From assembly GCF_008806975.1 (NCBI RefSeq), contig NZ_CP031728.1, forward strand, positions 4,753,501 through 4,817,500: 64,000 nucleotides of DNA, written 5' to 3'. The notes beneath the pieces were generated by a model. It worked only from the letters and a program-made list of their open reading frames with translations. It was not told the origin of the DNA and did not search any database. Positions 8,510-17,943 of the stretch are shown in pieces (position 1 is the first letter of the stretch; the number at the start of each line of letters is the position of its first letter). The DNA comes from Cellvibrio sp. KY-GH-1 (GTDB taxonomy: Bacteria > Pseudomonadota > Gammaproteobacteria > Pseudomonadales > Cellvibrionaceae). A program made the position numbers and the translations under genes.

Positions 8510-8692
8510 ACTTGCTGCCCCAATAGGTCAATATGTACGCAGTCCATGTGTTTCTTTTGATCAAATCAACGCCTTGAACTGCAGAATTTTTGATTTTTTC
8601 ATGTTTGAAAGTTTGATATTTTATAACTTATTGAAAAATAATGTTTTTTGCTTTGTTTGATTGTTGCGATCTTTTTTGTTTTTATCTTTTAG
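8510..8692. other. non-coding upstream region of the SAM-like gene
   Basis: A T-rich stretch without a credible ORF between the SAM-like gene start and the 8-bp tandem array. It should hold the promoter of the minus-strand gene; I could not identify clear -35/-10 boxes. Confidence 0.4.
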
Positions 8693-8740
8693 TTGGTTTT
8701 TTGGTTTTTTGGTTTTTTGGTTTTTTGGTTTTTTGGTTTT
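8693..8740. repeat. six perfect copies of an 8-bp tandem repeat (TTGGTTTT)
   Basis: TTGGTTTT is repeated six times without interruption between 8693 and 8740, between the gnd terminator and the SAM-like gene. Such arrays are prone to slippage. The array is intergenic, so length change would alter spacing rather than a reading frame. Confidence 0.95.
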
Positions 8741-8762
8741 AAGTTGTTGCGATGTGGAAAAT

Positions 8763-8800
8763 AAAAAAGCCCGGGCAATATCCATTGCCCGGGCTTTTTT
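8763..8800 (-). terminator. rho-independent terminator of gnd
   Basis: Perfect stem AAAAAAGCCCGGGCAA / TTGCCCGGGCTTTTTT with a 6-base loop, 13 bp after the gnd stop. Confidence 0.92.
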
Positions 8801-8813
8801 ATTGCATTAAATC

Positions 8814-10268
8814 CTACACGTTGTAAGTCGTCGATGCAGTATTGCCGCCGCGGCCTGTCCAGTTGGTGTGGAAGAATTCACCGCGTGGTTTGTCGGTGCG
8901 CTCGTAGGTGTGCGCGCCGAAGTAGTCGCGTTGCGCTTGCAGCAGGTTGGCGGGCAAGCGGGCAGTGCGGTAGCCGTCGAAGTAGGTGAGGGCTGAGGTG
9001 ATGGTTGGAGCAGGGATGCCGTTCGCAATTGCAGCCGCTGCAACGCGACGCCAGCCGGCTTGGGCGGCATCAACAGTCTTGGCGAAGTAATCATCCAGCA
9101 GCAGGTTTTTCAATTCAGGATTCTTGTCGAATGCTTCTTTGATATTGCCGAGGAAGGATGAACGAATGATACAACCACCGCGCCACATTAATGCTATGCC
9201 ACCGTAGTTCAGGTGCCAGCCGTATTCTTTCGCCGCTTCACGCATCAGCAAATAACCCTGTGCGTAAGAAATAATTTTTGAGGCGAATACCGCGTTGCGC
9301 AGGTCATCGATAAAGGCTTGTTTGTCAGCAGTAATAGTCACCGCTGGGCCTTTAATCACTTTGGCCGCTTCAACGCGTTCAGCTTTTTGTGATGACAAGC
9401 AGCGCGCGAATACTGCTTCAGAAATCAGGGTGAGAGGTACGCCCAGATCCAATGCGATTACGCCGGTCCACTTGCCGGTACCTTTTTGGCCAGCGGTGTC
9501 GAGGATTTTCTCAACCAGTGGTTCTCCATCGGTGTCTTTGTAGGCGAGGATATCGCGGGTGATTTCGATCAGGTAAGAGTCGAGTTCACCTTTGTTCCAC
9601 TCGGCAAATACTTCGTGCATTTGATCAGCGGTCAGGCCAGCTACGTCTTTCAGCAATTGGTAGGCTTCGCAAATTAATTGCATATCGCCGTACTCGATGC
9701 CGTTGTGAACCATTTTTACAAAGTGTCCAGCGCCGTTCTCGCCAACCCAGTCGCAGCAAGGTGAGCCATCGGCGACTTTGGCGGAGATGTCCTGGAAAAT
9801 ATCTTTTACGAATGGCCAGGCTTCTGGTGAGCCGCCAGGCATGATCGATGGACCAGTCAATGCGCCTTCTTCGCCGCCAGATACGCCGGTGCCGATAAAG
9901 CGCAGGCCTTTGCTCGCCAAGTAAGCGGTGCGACGGTCAGTATCAGGGAAGTGGGTGTTGCCGCCATCGATAATGATGTCGCCCGCTTCCAGATGTGGAA
10001 TTAATTGTTCAATGAAATCGTCTACCGCTTTACCGGCTTTTACCATCAGCATGATTTTGCGTGGTTTTGCCAGTGAAGCTACCAACTCTTCAATAGAGCG
10101 CGCGCCGCGAATGGTTTTGCCCTTGGCGCGGCCTTCGATAAATGCGTCTACTTTTTCTACAGAGCGGTTGTAAGCGGTAACTGTATAGCCTTTGCTCGCC
10201 ATATTGAGGATGAGGTTTTCCCCCATCACTGCCAAGCCAACCAAGCCTATATCGGAAAGTGGTTTCAT
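8814..10268 (-). CDS. gnd: 6-phosphogluconate dehydrogenase, decarboxylating
   Basis: 484 aa, full length. The NADP-binding N-terminus has GLVGLAVMGENLILNMASKGY. The substrate signatures are TGVSGGEEGALTGPSIMPGG and the catalytic-Lys region GHFVKMVHNGIEYGDMQ. GQKGTGKW is present, as is the C-terminal arm with RTDKPRGEFFHTNW. It converts 6-phosphogluconate to ribulose 5-phosphate plus CO2 and NADPH in the oxidative pentose phosphate pathway. It appears monocistronic, closed by a strong terminator. Confidence 0.97.
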   Translation of the reverse strand: MKPLSDIGLVGLAVMGENLILNMASKGYTVTAYNRSVEKVDAFIEGRAKGKTIRGARSIEELVASLAKPRKIMLMVKAGKAVDDFIEQLIPHLEAGDIIIDGGNTHFPDTDRRTAYLASKGLRFIGTGVSGGEEGALTGPSIMPGGSPEAWPFVKDIFQDISAKVADGSPCCDWVGENGAGHFVKMVHNGIEYGDMQLICEAYQLLKDVAGLTADQMHEVFAEWNKGELDSYLIEITRDILAYKDTDGEPLVEKILDTAGQKGTGKWTGVIALDLGVPLTLISEAVFARCLSSQKAERVEAAKVIKGPAVTITADKQAFIDDLRNAVFASKIISYAQGYLLMREAAKEYGWHLNYGGIALMWRGGCIIRSSFLGNIKEAFDKNPELKNLLLDDYFAKTVDAAQAGWRRVAAAAIANGIPAPTITSALTYFDGYRTARLPANLLQAQRDYFGAHTYERTDKPRGEFFHTNWTGRGGNTASTTYNV

Positions 10269-10527
10269 AGTAGTAATAGCCTATCGTTGTGGTTGATGTC
10301 CTACCCACGGAAGCATTGCAACAGGACAGTTCCGGTCATAGTACCAAGTCACTGCCTCTGGTCTCGCTGTTCGGAGGTTCAGGGTGCATTGATTGACCGA
10401 TTTCTAAACACTAATGGCACAACTCTTAAATGGTCGTGCTCTTGAAGGGGTGCGTATTATTCCCGTTTATGCGTCAAAAGAATAGCCGATGCGGTAAAAC
10501 TTCTGGCTATTTTGGGGATTGGTTATG

Positions 10528-11646
10528 TCAATTGGTGGGGCGGTTTTGCTGGATTTTACGTTTGCGGCGACGATTCGGATTTGCCTGCTGGTTTAGCGCC
10601 CAATCGATATGCTCTTTAACCAACGGAGAGGCCTGATCTTTTTTGGCGGTTAATACTTGAACGATTTGCTCATCGCTGGGCGCGTTACCCAACCCTACGG
10701 CCAGATTTCTCAGCCAGCCCTCATAACCAATGCGACGAATCGCCGAGCCTTCGGTCCGCATTAAATATTCTTCTTCCGTCCAATTGAATAAATCCACCAG
10801 ATCGCTATCGGCCAAACCATGGCGCGGCAGGAAATCTTTTTCCTCCGTGAACTGGGCGTATTTATTCCAGGGGCAGATGGCTTGGCAGTCATCGCAGCCA
10901 AAAATGCGGTTGCCGATGGGCTCGCGAAATTCCTCGGGAATTGCGCCTCTATTTTCGATGGTGAGGTAGGAAATACAGCGGCGCGCGTCCAATTCGTAGG
11001 GTCGGGGAAAGGCATCCGTAGGGCAGACTTTTAAACAGGCGGTGCATTCTCCGCATTGATTGGGTTGCGCGGGTTCATCAATCGGTAAAGGTACAAAGGT
11101 AAAAATCTCGCCCAGGAAAAACCAACTGCCGGCATTGCTGTTGATGATTAGCGTGTGTTTGCCGGTCCAGCCCAACCCGGCTTTTTCAGCGAGCGGGCGT
11201 TCCATGACCGGTGCGCTATCCACAAAGGCGCGATTTTGGCCTTTGAATTCATAATCTGCGGGCAGGGCGTCATCAATTTGCTGTGCGAGTATGCTCAGGC
11301 GTTTACGAATTAATTTGTGGTAGTCGCGCCCGAGGGTATAGCGCGACACATAGGCCTTGGTGGGATCTTTAAGGGTTTTGATTTGTTGGGTATCGCCGGG
11401 CAGGTAATCCATCCGCACTGATATCACCCGCACAGTGCCGGGCAATAATTCGGCGGGGCGCGAGCGTTTATTGCCGTGGGCAGCGAGCCATTCCATGCTG
11501 CCGTGATAGCCCTTGGCCAGCCACTCCTTCAAACGGATTTCAGCCTGGCCCAAATCGATATCAGTAATACCAACCTGCTGAAAACCCAGTTCGCGGCCCC
11601 AGCGTTTTACGTCGCTGGCAAGTTGGTGCAAGTCAGGTTGATTCAT
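10528..11646 (-). CDS. queG: epoxyqueuosine reductase QueG
   Basis: 372 aa from the ATG at 11646, which aligns with the usual QueG N-terminus (QLASDVKRWGRELGFQQVGI); a longer frame from 11682 adds 12 unlike residues. It has the two [4Fe-4S] clusters, CGECTACLKVCP (198-209) and CDDCQAICPWN (251 onward), and the catalytic Asp region FVDSAPVMER (Asp143), where cobalamin binds. QueG reduces epoxyqueuosine to queuosine in the wobble position of tRNA. A C-terminal HEAT-like helix pair and a basic tail end the protein. In many bacteria queG lies next to nnr and tsaE; here it is about 10 kb from them. Confidence 0.96.
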   Translation of the reverse strand: MNQPDLHQLASDVKRWGRELGFQQVGITDIDLGQAEIRLKEWLAKGYHGSMEWLAAHGNKRSRPAELLPGTVRVISVRMDYLPGDTQQIKTLKDPTKAYVSRYTLGRDYHKLIRKRLSILAQQIDDALPADYEFKGQNRAFVDSAPVMERPLAEKAGLGWTGKHTLIINSNAGSWFFLGEIFTFVPLPIDEPAQPNQCGECTACLKVCPTDAFPRPYELDARRCISYLTIENRGAIPEEFREPIGNRIFGCDDCQAICPWNKYAQFTEEKDFLPRHGLADSDLVDLFNWTEEEYLMRTEGSAIRRIGYEGWLRNLAVGLGNAPSDEQIVQVLTAKKDQASPLVKEHIDWALNQQANPNRRRKRKIQQNRPTN

Positions 11647-11724
11647 AGGTGGGCGGTGAAATCTGCAAAGGAATGGCGACATTTTGCCTGAAATTGAGCT
11701 GCGTTACATTTTTAAACATTTGAT

Positions 11725-11755
11725 TTGGCAGATATTCAGGCTGCGCGACTATAGT
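11725..11755 (+). promoter_or_regulatory. candidate sigma-70 promoter of the SIMPL gene
   Basis: TTGGCA (11725-11730) and TATAGT (11750-11755) separated by 19 bp, about 30 bp upstream of the ATG at 11785. The spacer is slightly longer than ideal. Confidence 0.4.
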
Positions 11756-11784
11756 GAGCGGGCCTGTTTGAATGGAGCAATATC

Positions 11785-12558
11785 ATGAAGAGTAACGCTA
11801 TGAAAACCTTGACCCCCGCGAAGTTTCTGATGTCCGCCGTTGTATCCCTGCTGCTAAGTATCCCGGTGTTGGCGACGCCGTTACCCAATCAACCCCATGT
11901 GTATGTTGAGGGTTCTGCGGAATTGGAAATTGAGCCAGACACCATGACCTTTACGCTCAGCATCCAAACGGTAGATTTGGATCTTGCCAAAGCGAAAGCT
12001 GATGTGGATTCGCGTTCACGTTTATTAATCGACACCGTAAAAAAGTTTGGCATCAACGCGGAAGACGTAGCGACTACGGCGCTGAATATTCGCCCGGAAT
12101 ATGATTACCGTGATAATCAACGCGTATTAACGGGTAATAACGTGTCCCGTCAGGTGGATATCACCTTACGCGATTTAAAAAAATATCCGGAGATGATGAA
12201 AGCGTTGGTGGATGCGAAAATTTCCGAAACCATCAACACCAATTTAACGGTGGCTGATAAAAAAGCGGTGGAAGAAAAAGTGCAAACGGCAGCAATGGTT
12301 GATGCAAAAGCGCGTGCAGCGCGCCTGGCAAAATCCCAGGGCCGCGACATTGGTGACCCTTGGTCAATTTCAGAATTTAATAATCGCGGTAATGAGCGTT
12401 GGGAGTTAATCCCAAGCCGTGACTTGATGGGGCGGTCATCACATAAGGTCTCTACTCGACTTGAATCCTATGTGCCACAAGATAACCCGGGCGAGCCCTT
12501 TGAAGCCGGCGTGATGAAAGTCACTGCACAGGTTTATGTGGTGTATCTACTGAAGTAA
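11785..12558 (+). CDS. SIMPL (DUF541) domain secreted protein
   Basis: 257 aa with a signal peptide ending near PVLATPLP, then a SIMPL/DUF541 domain. YVEGSAELEIEPDTMTFTLS at its start, a central alternation of helix and strand, and a late KVTAQVYVVYLLK strand are typical. The ATG at 11785 has GGAG eight bases upstream; a second ATG at 11800 is possible. The family is periplasmic or outer-membrane associated; members include E. coli YggE, linked to oxidative-stress protection, and BP26 of Brucella. It appears monocistronic. Confidence 0.88.
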   Translation: MKSNAMKTLTPAKFLMSAVVSLLLSIPVLATPLPNQPHVYVEGSAELEIEPDTMTFTLSIQTVDLDLAKAKADVDSRSRLLIDTVKKFGINAEDVATTALNIRPEYDYRDNQRVLTGNNVSRQVDITLRDLKKYPEMMKALVDAKISETINTNLTVADKKAVEEKVQTAAMVDAKARAARLAKSQGRDIGDPWSISEFNNRGNERWELIPSRDLMGRSSHKVSTRLESYVPQDNPGEPFEAGVMKVTAQVYVVYLLK

Positions 12559-12902
12559 GTCTCGTTCTTCCGCTCGCAGCTACGCATGGCGGCTTTTTAT
12601 ACTTTGCCGGGCTGCGCTTGTGTGCTGCATGGACGGTGAGGCGGAATTGTCGAGGATATTTACAGAAATGGCGCAATTACACGCCAGGGAATGGTCTTTT
12701 TCCGTTGATCCTATTGGTTTTTTTTGTTTTGGTTTGAATGTTGCTAGTGGTTTCTTGCTTTGCGTTATTAAGGAATGCTGAACTGCACTGATTTGTTTGT
12801 GAAGTGCATTTTGAGTGAACGTCTTAGCGCTAATAACTAGAGCGGACATAGTGCCGTTGAACCTAAACCAATCATTCAATTTTTAGTGAAGGATCTAATG
12901 CC
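12559..12902. other. 344-bp intergenic region upstream of the PEP-CTERM gene
   Basis: No credible gene. A 99-codon minus-strand frame is present but has no ribosome-binding site and an uncharacteristic composition. The right end should contain the promoter of the downstream von Willebrand gene. Its start (12903) has AAGGA about 13 bases upstream, rather far. Confidence 0.4.
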
Positions 12903-13976
12903 ATGAATATGTTTAAAAAACTCGCATTGTCAGCTGCCCTGGTTCTGCCAGTTGCCGCACACGCTGACACTATTTCTCCTGAATCTTATGCCGCAACTCT
13001 CGGAGTTGGTGAAAGTGTAACTATCACCAAAACCGTAACTGTTGAAGAATCTGTGACCAGTGGTGTGTTGGATGTTGTATTCCTGATCGACACCTCTGGC
13101 AGTATGGGTAGTGTTATTAATGCTGCTAAAGCTGCTGCGGCTAATCTGTTGTCCAGCCTTGCCGGTTTTGGTGATCTGGCCACGGGTTCAGGTTATTACA
13201 GTGAGCCAGGCTCGGGTTTGAATACTGATTTGACCACTGATACTGCTGCCGGTATTGCAGCAATCAACGCTATCAACCTGTACGACGGCGGTGGCGGTGG
13301 TGATTTCCCTGAAGAAGGTATTCACGCTGTTCAACTGGCAGCAGAGAATACAACCTGGAGACCAGGTTCTTCTCGTTTCATCATTGCGTTGGGCGATGCA
13401 ACCTTTAAAGAGTCTGATGGTTCAACTCTGGCATCTGCACAAGCCGCTTTGGCTGCTAACGATGTTACCTTTATCGGTATTGATTTTGGCAACATGACCT
13501 ATCCCTACCAAGGTATTGATCCAACTGTGTTGGCAACAGCTACCGGCGGAAGCATCGTTTCCAGCTCTATCAGCTCAGCTGCACTGGTTGCGTCCATTAT
13601 GGCTGGTGTAGAAGATTCATTTGCTACTTATAGTAAGGTGAGCGTTGACGATCTGGGCGCTGGTATGCCAGGTGTTGACGTTTCCGTGACCTGTTTGACT
13701 GCTGATACTGGTGCTTGTGCTGGTGATTCAGCGGTGGGTAGCTTTGATCGCAGCATCTCTCGTTCTTTCACCTTCTCTGTTACCTTCACTGGTAAAGAAG
13801 TTGGAACTTACGATTTCTTGACCCATGGTCTGGTTGACAAAGGTATTGTTGCCAGCGAAAAAGACCATATCGTGGTAACCGGTGGTGTTTCTGTTCCAGA
13901 GCCAAGCGGTTTACTGTTGTTGGGTGTTGGCTTGCTCGGCTTGGGTTTGACCCGTCGTCGTATTCGCGCTGCCTAA
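12903..13976 (+). CDS. von Willebrand factor A protein with PEP-CTERM sorting signal
   Basis: 357 aa. Signal peptide (about 1-21), then a VWA domain with an intact MIDAS start, DTSGSMGS at 63-70, expected to bind a divalent cation. A Gly-rich loop (YDGGGGGDFPEEG) and the alternation typical of VWA follow. The last 27 residues are a PEP-CTERM signal: VPEP (331-334), a hydrophobic helix, then RRR. Such proteins are exported, cleaved by an exosortase and placed at the surface or in extracellular polymer. No exosortase lies in this window. A strong terminator follows, so it is a single-gene unit. Confidence 0.9.
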   Translation: MNMFKKLALSAALVLPVAAHADTISPESYAATLGVGESVTITKTVTVEESVTSGVLDVVFLIDTSGSMGSVINAAKAAAANLLSSLAGFGDLATGSGYYSEPGSGLNTDLTTDTAAGIAAINAINLYDGGGGGDFPEEGIHAVQLAAENTTWRPGSSRFIIALGDATFKESDGSTLASAQAALAANDVTFIGIDFGNMTYPYQGIDPTVLATATGGSIVSSSISSAALVASIMAGVEDSFATYSKVSVDDLGAGMPGVDVSVTCLTADTGACAGDSAVGSFDRSISRSFTFSVTFTGKEVGTYDFLTHGLVDKGIVASEKDHIVVTGGVSVPEPSGLLLLGVGLLGLGLTRRRIRAA

Positions 13977-13988
13977 TACCGACTTATC

Positions 13989-14018
13989 AAAAAAAGCGGC
14001 CTTGGGGCCGCTTTTTTT
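13989..14018 (+). terminator. rho-independent terminator
   Basis: Stem AAAAAAAGCGGCC / GGCCGCTTTTTTT with a 4-base loop, 12 bp after the PEP-CTERM gene stop. Confidence 0.92.
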
Positions 14019-14185
14019 GTTATTGGGAATCTACAAAGTTTCTGATCGGTTGGCGATGAATCAACTTTGAAGCAGTAATTGAATGAAGTGCTTGTCGCAA
14101 GTATCGATCAGTATATGATGGCGCAGAGGGACAGCGGTGAGTGTCCATTAACAAATAACATAGGTTCCAAACAAAGGAGTTGGCA

Positions 14186-16063
14186 GTGACTGCTCTTGTA
14201 TTCATATCCTCTTTAGGTAAATCCCGCTTTCTGGTCAGAAAGTGGTTGTGCCAATTTGCTTTTGGTTGCGGCTTAGCCCTTGGATCATTGGTGTCCCATG
14301 CCGGCTTATTCACCCAAGAGCCTGCATCTGCTTTTACCGACCATGGTGCGAGCCCTGCGCCAAACATCGAATTGGAAAATCGTCCAGGGGCTGAAGCGTT
14401 TACCAATATAACTGTTGAACCGGGTAAAGCCGGTTTGGAGAAGCTTGGGCAAGTTGCTCGCGCCGCAATTCAAAAAAATCCAAAGTCCGGCCTGGCTCAT
14501 GAAGTTTTAGGCACGGTGTTGTTTTATTCCCGTGATCTTGAAGGCGCGCTAAAAGAATTTCAACAAGCTACTCAACTTGAGCCCGGGCAAGTCGGCCCTT
14601 GGAACAAGTTGGGTATTGTGCAAATGGAATTAGGGCAATTGGATGTTGCAGAGCAATCTTTGAAGCAATCTCTGAAAATAAAATCTGACAATCGGATTGC
14701 TAATCAGCGACTGGGTTTGTTGTATGAGTACCAGAAAAAAAATGCAGACGCTATCCAGTACCTGAAGAAGGGGCTAGTTGGCACGGGTAATGAAACCTTG
14801 GGGGTGGCTCCAAACCTGGCACAGTTATTAAACCAGCAAGGTGCTTATGATCAGGCACTTGAATACCTTGCGCCGCGTGCACCTATTCATATCGCTGATG
14901 CAAATGTGCAATCCATTCTTGCTACATCCTATTTAGGCGCTAAACAATTTGCGAACGCTAGCCAACGATATGCCCGTGCATTGGAGCTAAAACCGGATAC
15001 AAAGGAATTCTTGTTAGGCTTGGCGGTGAGTCAACGCAAAAACCTGCAGTTGGATGAGGCCGCCGGGACAATAAAAACGCTGCTTGCCAAACATTCCGAC
15101 TGGAAAGCTGTGTATGTAGAGCAGGGGGAGTTGGCCCTTGCATCTGGGCAGATTGATGCTGCGGATACCGCATTTGCTACCGCCGTTGCCAAAGGTGCAA
15201 ATCCTGCTGCACTTGATCAAAAAATTGCAAGTTACTATCTGGAAAAAAAGCAGCCGCAGGAGGCGATAAAACGTTTACAGACCGGGATAGTCAAGGGGAC
15301 TGCCCAGCCAAAAACCTACACGACGCTAGCGGAATTGCAACGTGCGCAAAATAATCTGAACGCCGGACTAGAGACCTTGTTGGCGGGCGCTAAAAAATTT
15401 CCGAAAAGCAGTTTATTGCAGTTCCGCATTGGCAGTGAGCTTGCTGCGTTGCGGCGCTACGACGAATCGCTCAGCTATTTTGAAAAAGCGAATCAGCTAC
15501 GACCACAAAATCCTGATGTTCTGCGAGCGATGAGTCTGGTTCAAAGTAAGTTAGGTAAGCATACGTCCGCGGCTGCAACAGCGAAGCAATTGTATGAAGT
15601 TCGTGGAGAGCAAATTCCGGAAGCGTTGTTTTACGCTACGCTTTTGCAGCAGGATAAACAACTGCCTCAAGCGGAATTGGTTTACTCGCGTGTTCTGCAG
15701 CGAGAGCCAGAGAATGTTGTGGCGTTAAATAATCTTGCTACCTTGCAAGCGGAGCAGGGGAAGTTGGATGATGCTGAAAAAAATGCGCGTAAAGCTAATC
15801 GAGTCATCCGCGACAACGCGCAATTAATGGATACCTTGGGATGGATTTTGTACCAGCAAAAGCGCTATAGCGAGGCAACAGAATTGCTGGTTCGTGCCAC
15901 TCAACTCGCCCCTTCCTCCGGGGTGATTCATTATCATGCTGGCGTTGTCTATGATGTTAGCGGAAATTCAACCGACGCGAAAAAATTCCTGGAACAAGCA
16001 TTAGCTCTGGATGACAAAGGTTCCTGGGTCACTGATGCCCGGCAACGTTTGGCAAAATATTAA
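14186..16063 (+). CDS. large tetratricopeptide-repeat protein
   Basis: About 625 aa from the GTG at 14186, which has AAGGAG six bases upstream; a TTG two codons earlier is too close to that site. A hydrophobic segment (CQFAFGCGLALGSLVSHAG) near residues 25-45 is a likely signal sequence or anchor. The rest is a long solenoid of TPR motifs (for example PGQVGPWNKLGIVQMELGQ and PENVVALNNLATLQAEQGK). It should be an assembly scaffold facing the periplasm. TPR proteins of this size accompany PEP-CTERM/exopolysaccharide systems, and it follows the PEP-CTERM gene, although a terminator separates them. It meets the response-regulator gene tail to tail with 4 bp overlap. Confidence 0.87.
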   Translation: MTALVFISSLGKSRFLVRKWLCQFAFGCGLALGSLVSHAGLFTQEPASAFTDHGASPAPNIELENRPGAEAFTNITVEPGKAGLEKLGQVARAAIQKNPKSGLAHEVLGTVLFYSRDLEGALKEFQQATQLEPGQVGPWNKLGIVQMELGQLDVAEQSLKQSLKIKSDNRIANQRLGLLYEYQKKNADAIQYLKKGLVGTGNETLGVAPNLAQLLNQQGAYDQALEYLAPRAPIHIADANVQSILATSYLGAKQFANASQRYARALELKPDTKEFLLGLAVSQRKNLQLDEAAGTIKTLLAKHSDWKAVYVEQGELALASGQIDAADTAFATAVAKGANPAALDQKIASYYLEKKQPQEAIKRLQTGIVKGTAQPKTYTTLAELQRAQNNLNAGLETLLAGAKKFPKSSLLQFRIGSELAALRRYDESLSYFEKANQLRPQNPDVLRAMSLVQSKLGKHTSAAATAKQLYEVRGEQIPEALFYATLLQQDKQLPQAELVYSRVLQREPENVVALNNLATLQAEQGKLDDAEKNARKANRVIRDNAQLMDTLGWILYQQKRYSEATELLVRATQLAPSSGVIHYHAGVVYDVSGNSTDAKKFLEQALALDDKGSWVTDARQRLAKY

Positions 16064-16770
16064 AACTCCAGCCGCTGTTTTAGCTCTCGCGCCTGACGGC
16101 GCGAGGCTATCACTTCGGTGCAATCCTGCATCACTATCATCAACCCATCGCCAATCCAGGGTTCGATACGATCGATAAAATTCAGATTGATAATTTCTTG
16201 CCGGTTTGCGCGGAAAAATGCCTGTGGGTCTAATCTGGCTTCGACATAATTTAATGAACGCAATACTGGCGCACTCATAATGCCGAAGTGCACGCGTACA
16301 TAATTTCCCTCGACCGCGATGCGGCTAATTTCGCGGAATTTTATAAAGTGGCAGCGTTCACCTTCGCGAATAAAAATGTGCGCATCTAAACTCTTTTCCG
16401 GCTGATTGAAGGGAACATGCTGCGCGCGCGCCGCCATTTTATGCATGGCGGTATCCAGACGATCCTGGGTGATGGGTTTGAGCAAATAATCCAGCGCGTT
16501 ATATTCAAAAGCTTGCACCGCGTGCTCTTCGTAGGCAGTGGTAAAAATTACACCGGGGGTGTAGTCGCTCTGCTCTAGCACATCAAAACCGTTACCGTCC
16601 GGGAGGTTGATGTCCAGTAACACCAAATCCGGATGTAATTGGTTAATCGCGCTAACCGCGCTTTGTACATCACCAGCTTCCGCGACAATTTCGCATTCAG
16701 GGTGATGTTGTAGCAGGCCAATCAACTCCTTGCGCGCGAGGCGGGAGTCATCGACGATCAGGATTTTCAT
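16060..16770 (-). CDS. LytTR-family response regulator
   Basis: 236 aa. The N-terminal receiver has the acidic pair VDD, the phosphoacceptor Asp53 (LVLLDINLPDGNGF), TTAYEEHA and the Lys of LLKPI. The C-terminal LytTR DNA-binding domain has FIREGERCHFIKFREISRIAVEGNYVRVH and RANRQEIINL. It resembles AlgR/LytR/YehT regulators, which bind direct repeats upstream of target genes. It lies 4 bp after the sensor kinase gene on the same strand, so the two form a cognate pair. Confidence 0.94.
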   Translation of the reverse strand: MKILIVDDSRLARKELIGLLQHHPECEIVAEAGDVQSAVSAINQLHPDLVLLDINLPDGNGFDVLEQSDYTPGVIFTTAYEEHAVQAFEYNALDYLLKPITQDRLDTAMHKMAARAQHVPFNQPEKSLDAHIFIREGERCHFIKFREISRIAVEGNYVRVHFGIMSAPVLRSLNYVEARLDPQAFFRANRQEIINLNFIDRIEPWIGDGLMIVMQDCTEVIASRRQARELKQRLEF

Positions 16771-16774
16771 GGTC

Positions 16775-17908
16775 TCAAGTCTCTTCTGCCGGACTTTTAT
16801 TATTAGGATTCGCGTTAGTCGCGAGCTTGTTAGCGGTGTTCAGGGGTAAGTCTACACGGGCGCTAACAGAAACTCCAAGTACCAAATCAAGTCTGGCTTG
16901 ATCGCCGAAGGCGGCGGCCAATCGGGCGCGAGTGTTAGTCAGGCCAATACTCTGGCCGCTGTGTTCGGCCGGCAATTCGGCGGACGGATTGGTGATTTCC
17001 AACTGCCAGTGAGTGGGCGAAAGCCGTTGCGCACTGATCTGAATACGGCCTCCTGCCCGGCGCCTGGCAATGCCGTGTTTAACCGCGTTTTCTACCAGGG
17101 TTTGCAACAATAAAGGCGGTAGCTTTTCGTCCAGTAGTGCTTCGTCAATCTGGAATGCATAACTGAGTCGCTGTTCAAATTGCAGTGATTCCAGTGCGAG
17201 ATAACCACCTACCCAATCCAGTTCCTCGCGCAGGCTAACCGTTAATTTGTTATCCGCGTGCAATAAACCGCGCAGCAATGTTGCCAGATCTGCTAGGCCT
17301 TGGCGCGCCGCCTGTGGGTCTTCCAGAATTAATGAGCGCACATTATTTAATGAGTTAAATAAAAAATGCGAATTGATTTGGCTGCGTAAAAATTGTAGTT
17401 CCATATCGCGCAGTTTGGCCTGGTCGCGCCAATGGGCGATTTCTGTTTCGCGTCGTTGCCTGAATTCGCGTTGGAATAAATACAGAATTGACCAGAGGGT
17501 TAACATAATGCCGGTATTTATGCTGTAGCCAACAAAGCTGCCCACAGAAACCGGTTGAATGTTATCGCTGGGTCCGAATAATTGAATGGATAAAAAAATT
17601 AAACCGTGTAGCAGCGTTTGCACCACAAGGGCGGTGGTTGGCAATAACCAGCAGAGATGCAAGCCCAGACGAAGCGTCGACTGTGGTTGCGCAAATCGAT
17701 GGTATAGCTTGCGCAAAACGTGGCTGGCGCATCCGAGGAGCAATGACAGTAGCAAAAAAATGAGTGCGCTAGTGTGGGTGTAATAACCCGAAACACTGAC
17801 AAATATCAGGTTGATGAGAAAATAACAGCTCCAAAAAATTAGCTGTACCGCCAAATAGGTCTTTGACGTGCGCTGGTTATTTTCTCGCTGGGAAATCGCG
17901 CTGTGCAT
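16775..17908 (-). CDS. LytS/YehU-type sensor histidine kinase
   Basis: 377 aa. About four hydrophobic segments lie in residues 20-145. The His_kinase domain follows with the phosphoacceptor in QINSHFLFNSLNNVRSLI (His181), and a HATPase_c domain with N-box LVENAVKHGIARR and G-box SIGLTNTRARL. It should sense a membrane or periplasmic cue and phosphorylate the adjacent LytTR regulator. Two starts compete: the ATG at 17908 (weak GGA) and a TTG at 17920 with a good AAGGA; I report the ATG. It is downstream of the membrane-protein gene, in one unit. Confidence 0.93.
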   Translation of the reverse strand: MHSAISQRENNQRTSKTYLAVQLIFWSCYFLINLIFVSVSGYYTHTSALIFLLLSLLLGCASHVLRKLYHRFAQPQSTLRLGLHLCWLLPTTALVVQTLLHGLIFLSIQLFGPSDNIQPVSVGSFVGYSINTGIMLTLWSILYLFQREFRQRRETEIAHWRDQAKLRDMELQFLRSQINSHFLFNSLNNVRSLILEDPQAARQGLADLATLLRGLLHADNKLTVSLREELDWVGGYLALESLQFEQRLSYAFQIDEALLDEKLPPLLLQTLVENAVKHGIARRRAGGRIQISAQRLSPTHWQLEITNPSAELPAEHSGQSIGLTNTRARLAAAFGDQARLDLVLGVSVSARVDLPLNTANKLATNANPNNKSPAEET

Positions 17909-17943
17909 AATATTTTCCAATGGTTTTTCCTTGCACTAAAGTG

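Noticed and set aside
8693..8740. tandem 8-bp array as a CRISPR or origin iteron
   Set aside because: Units are contiguous with no spacers and far too short for CRISPR; no DnaA boxes or replication gene nearby.
12580..12879. 99-codon minus-strand frame between the SIMPL and PEP-CTERM genes
   Set aside because: No ribosome-binding site, composition rich in Ser, Lys and His without any motif, and it covers the expected promoter of the next gene.
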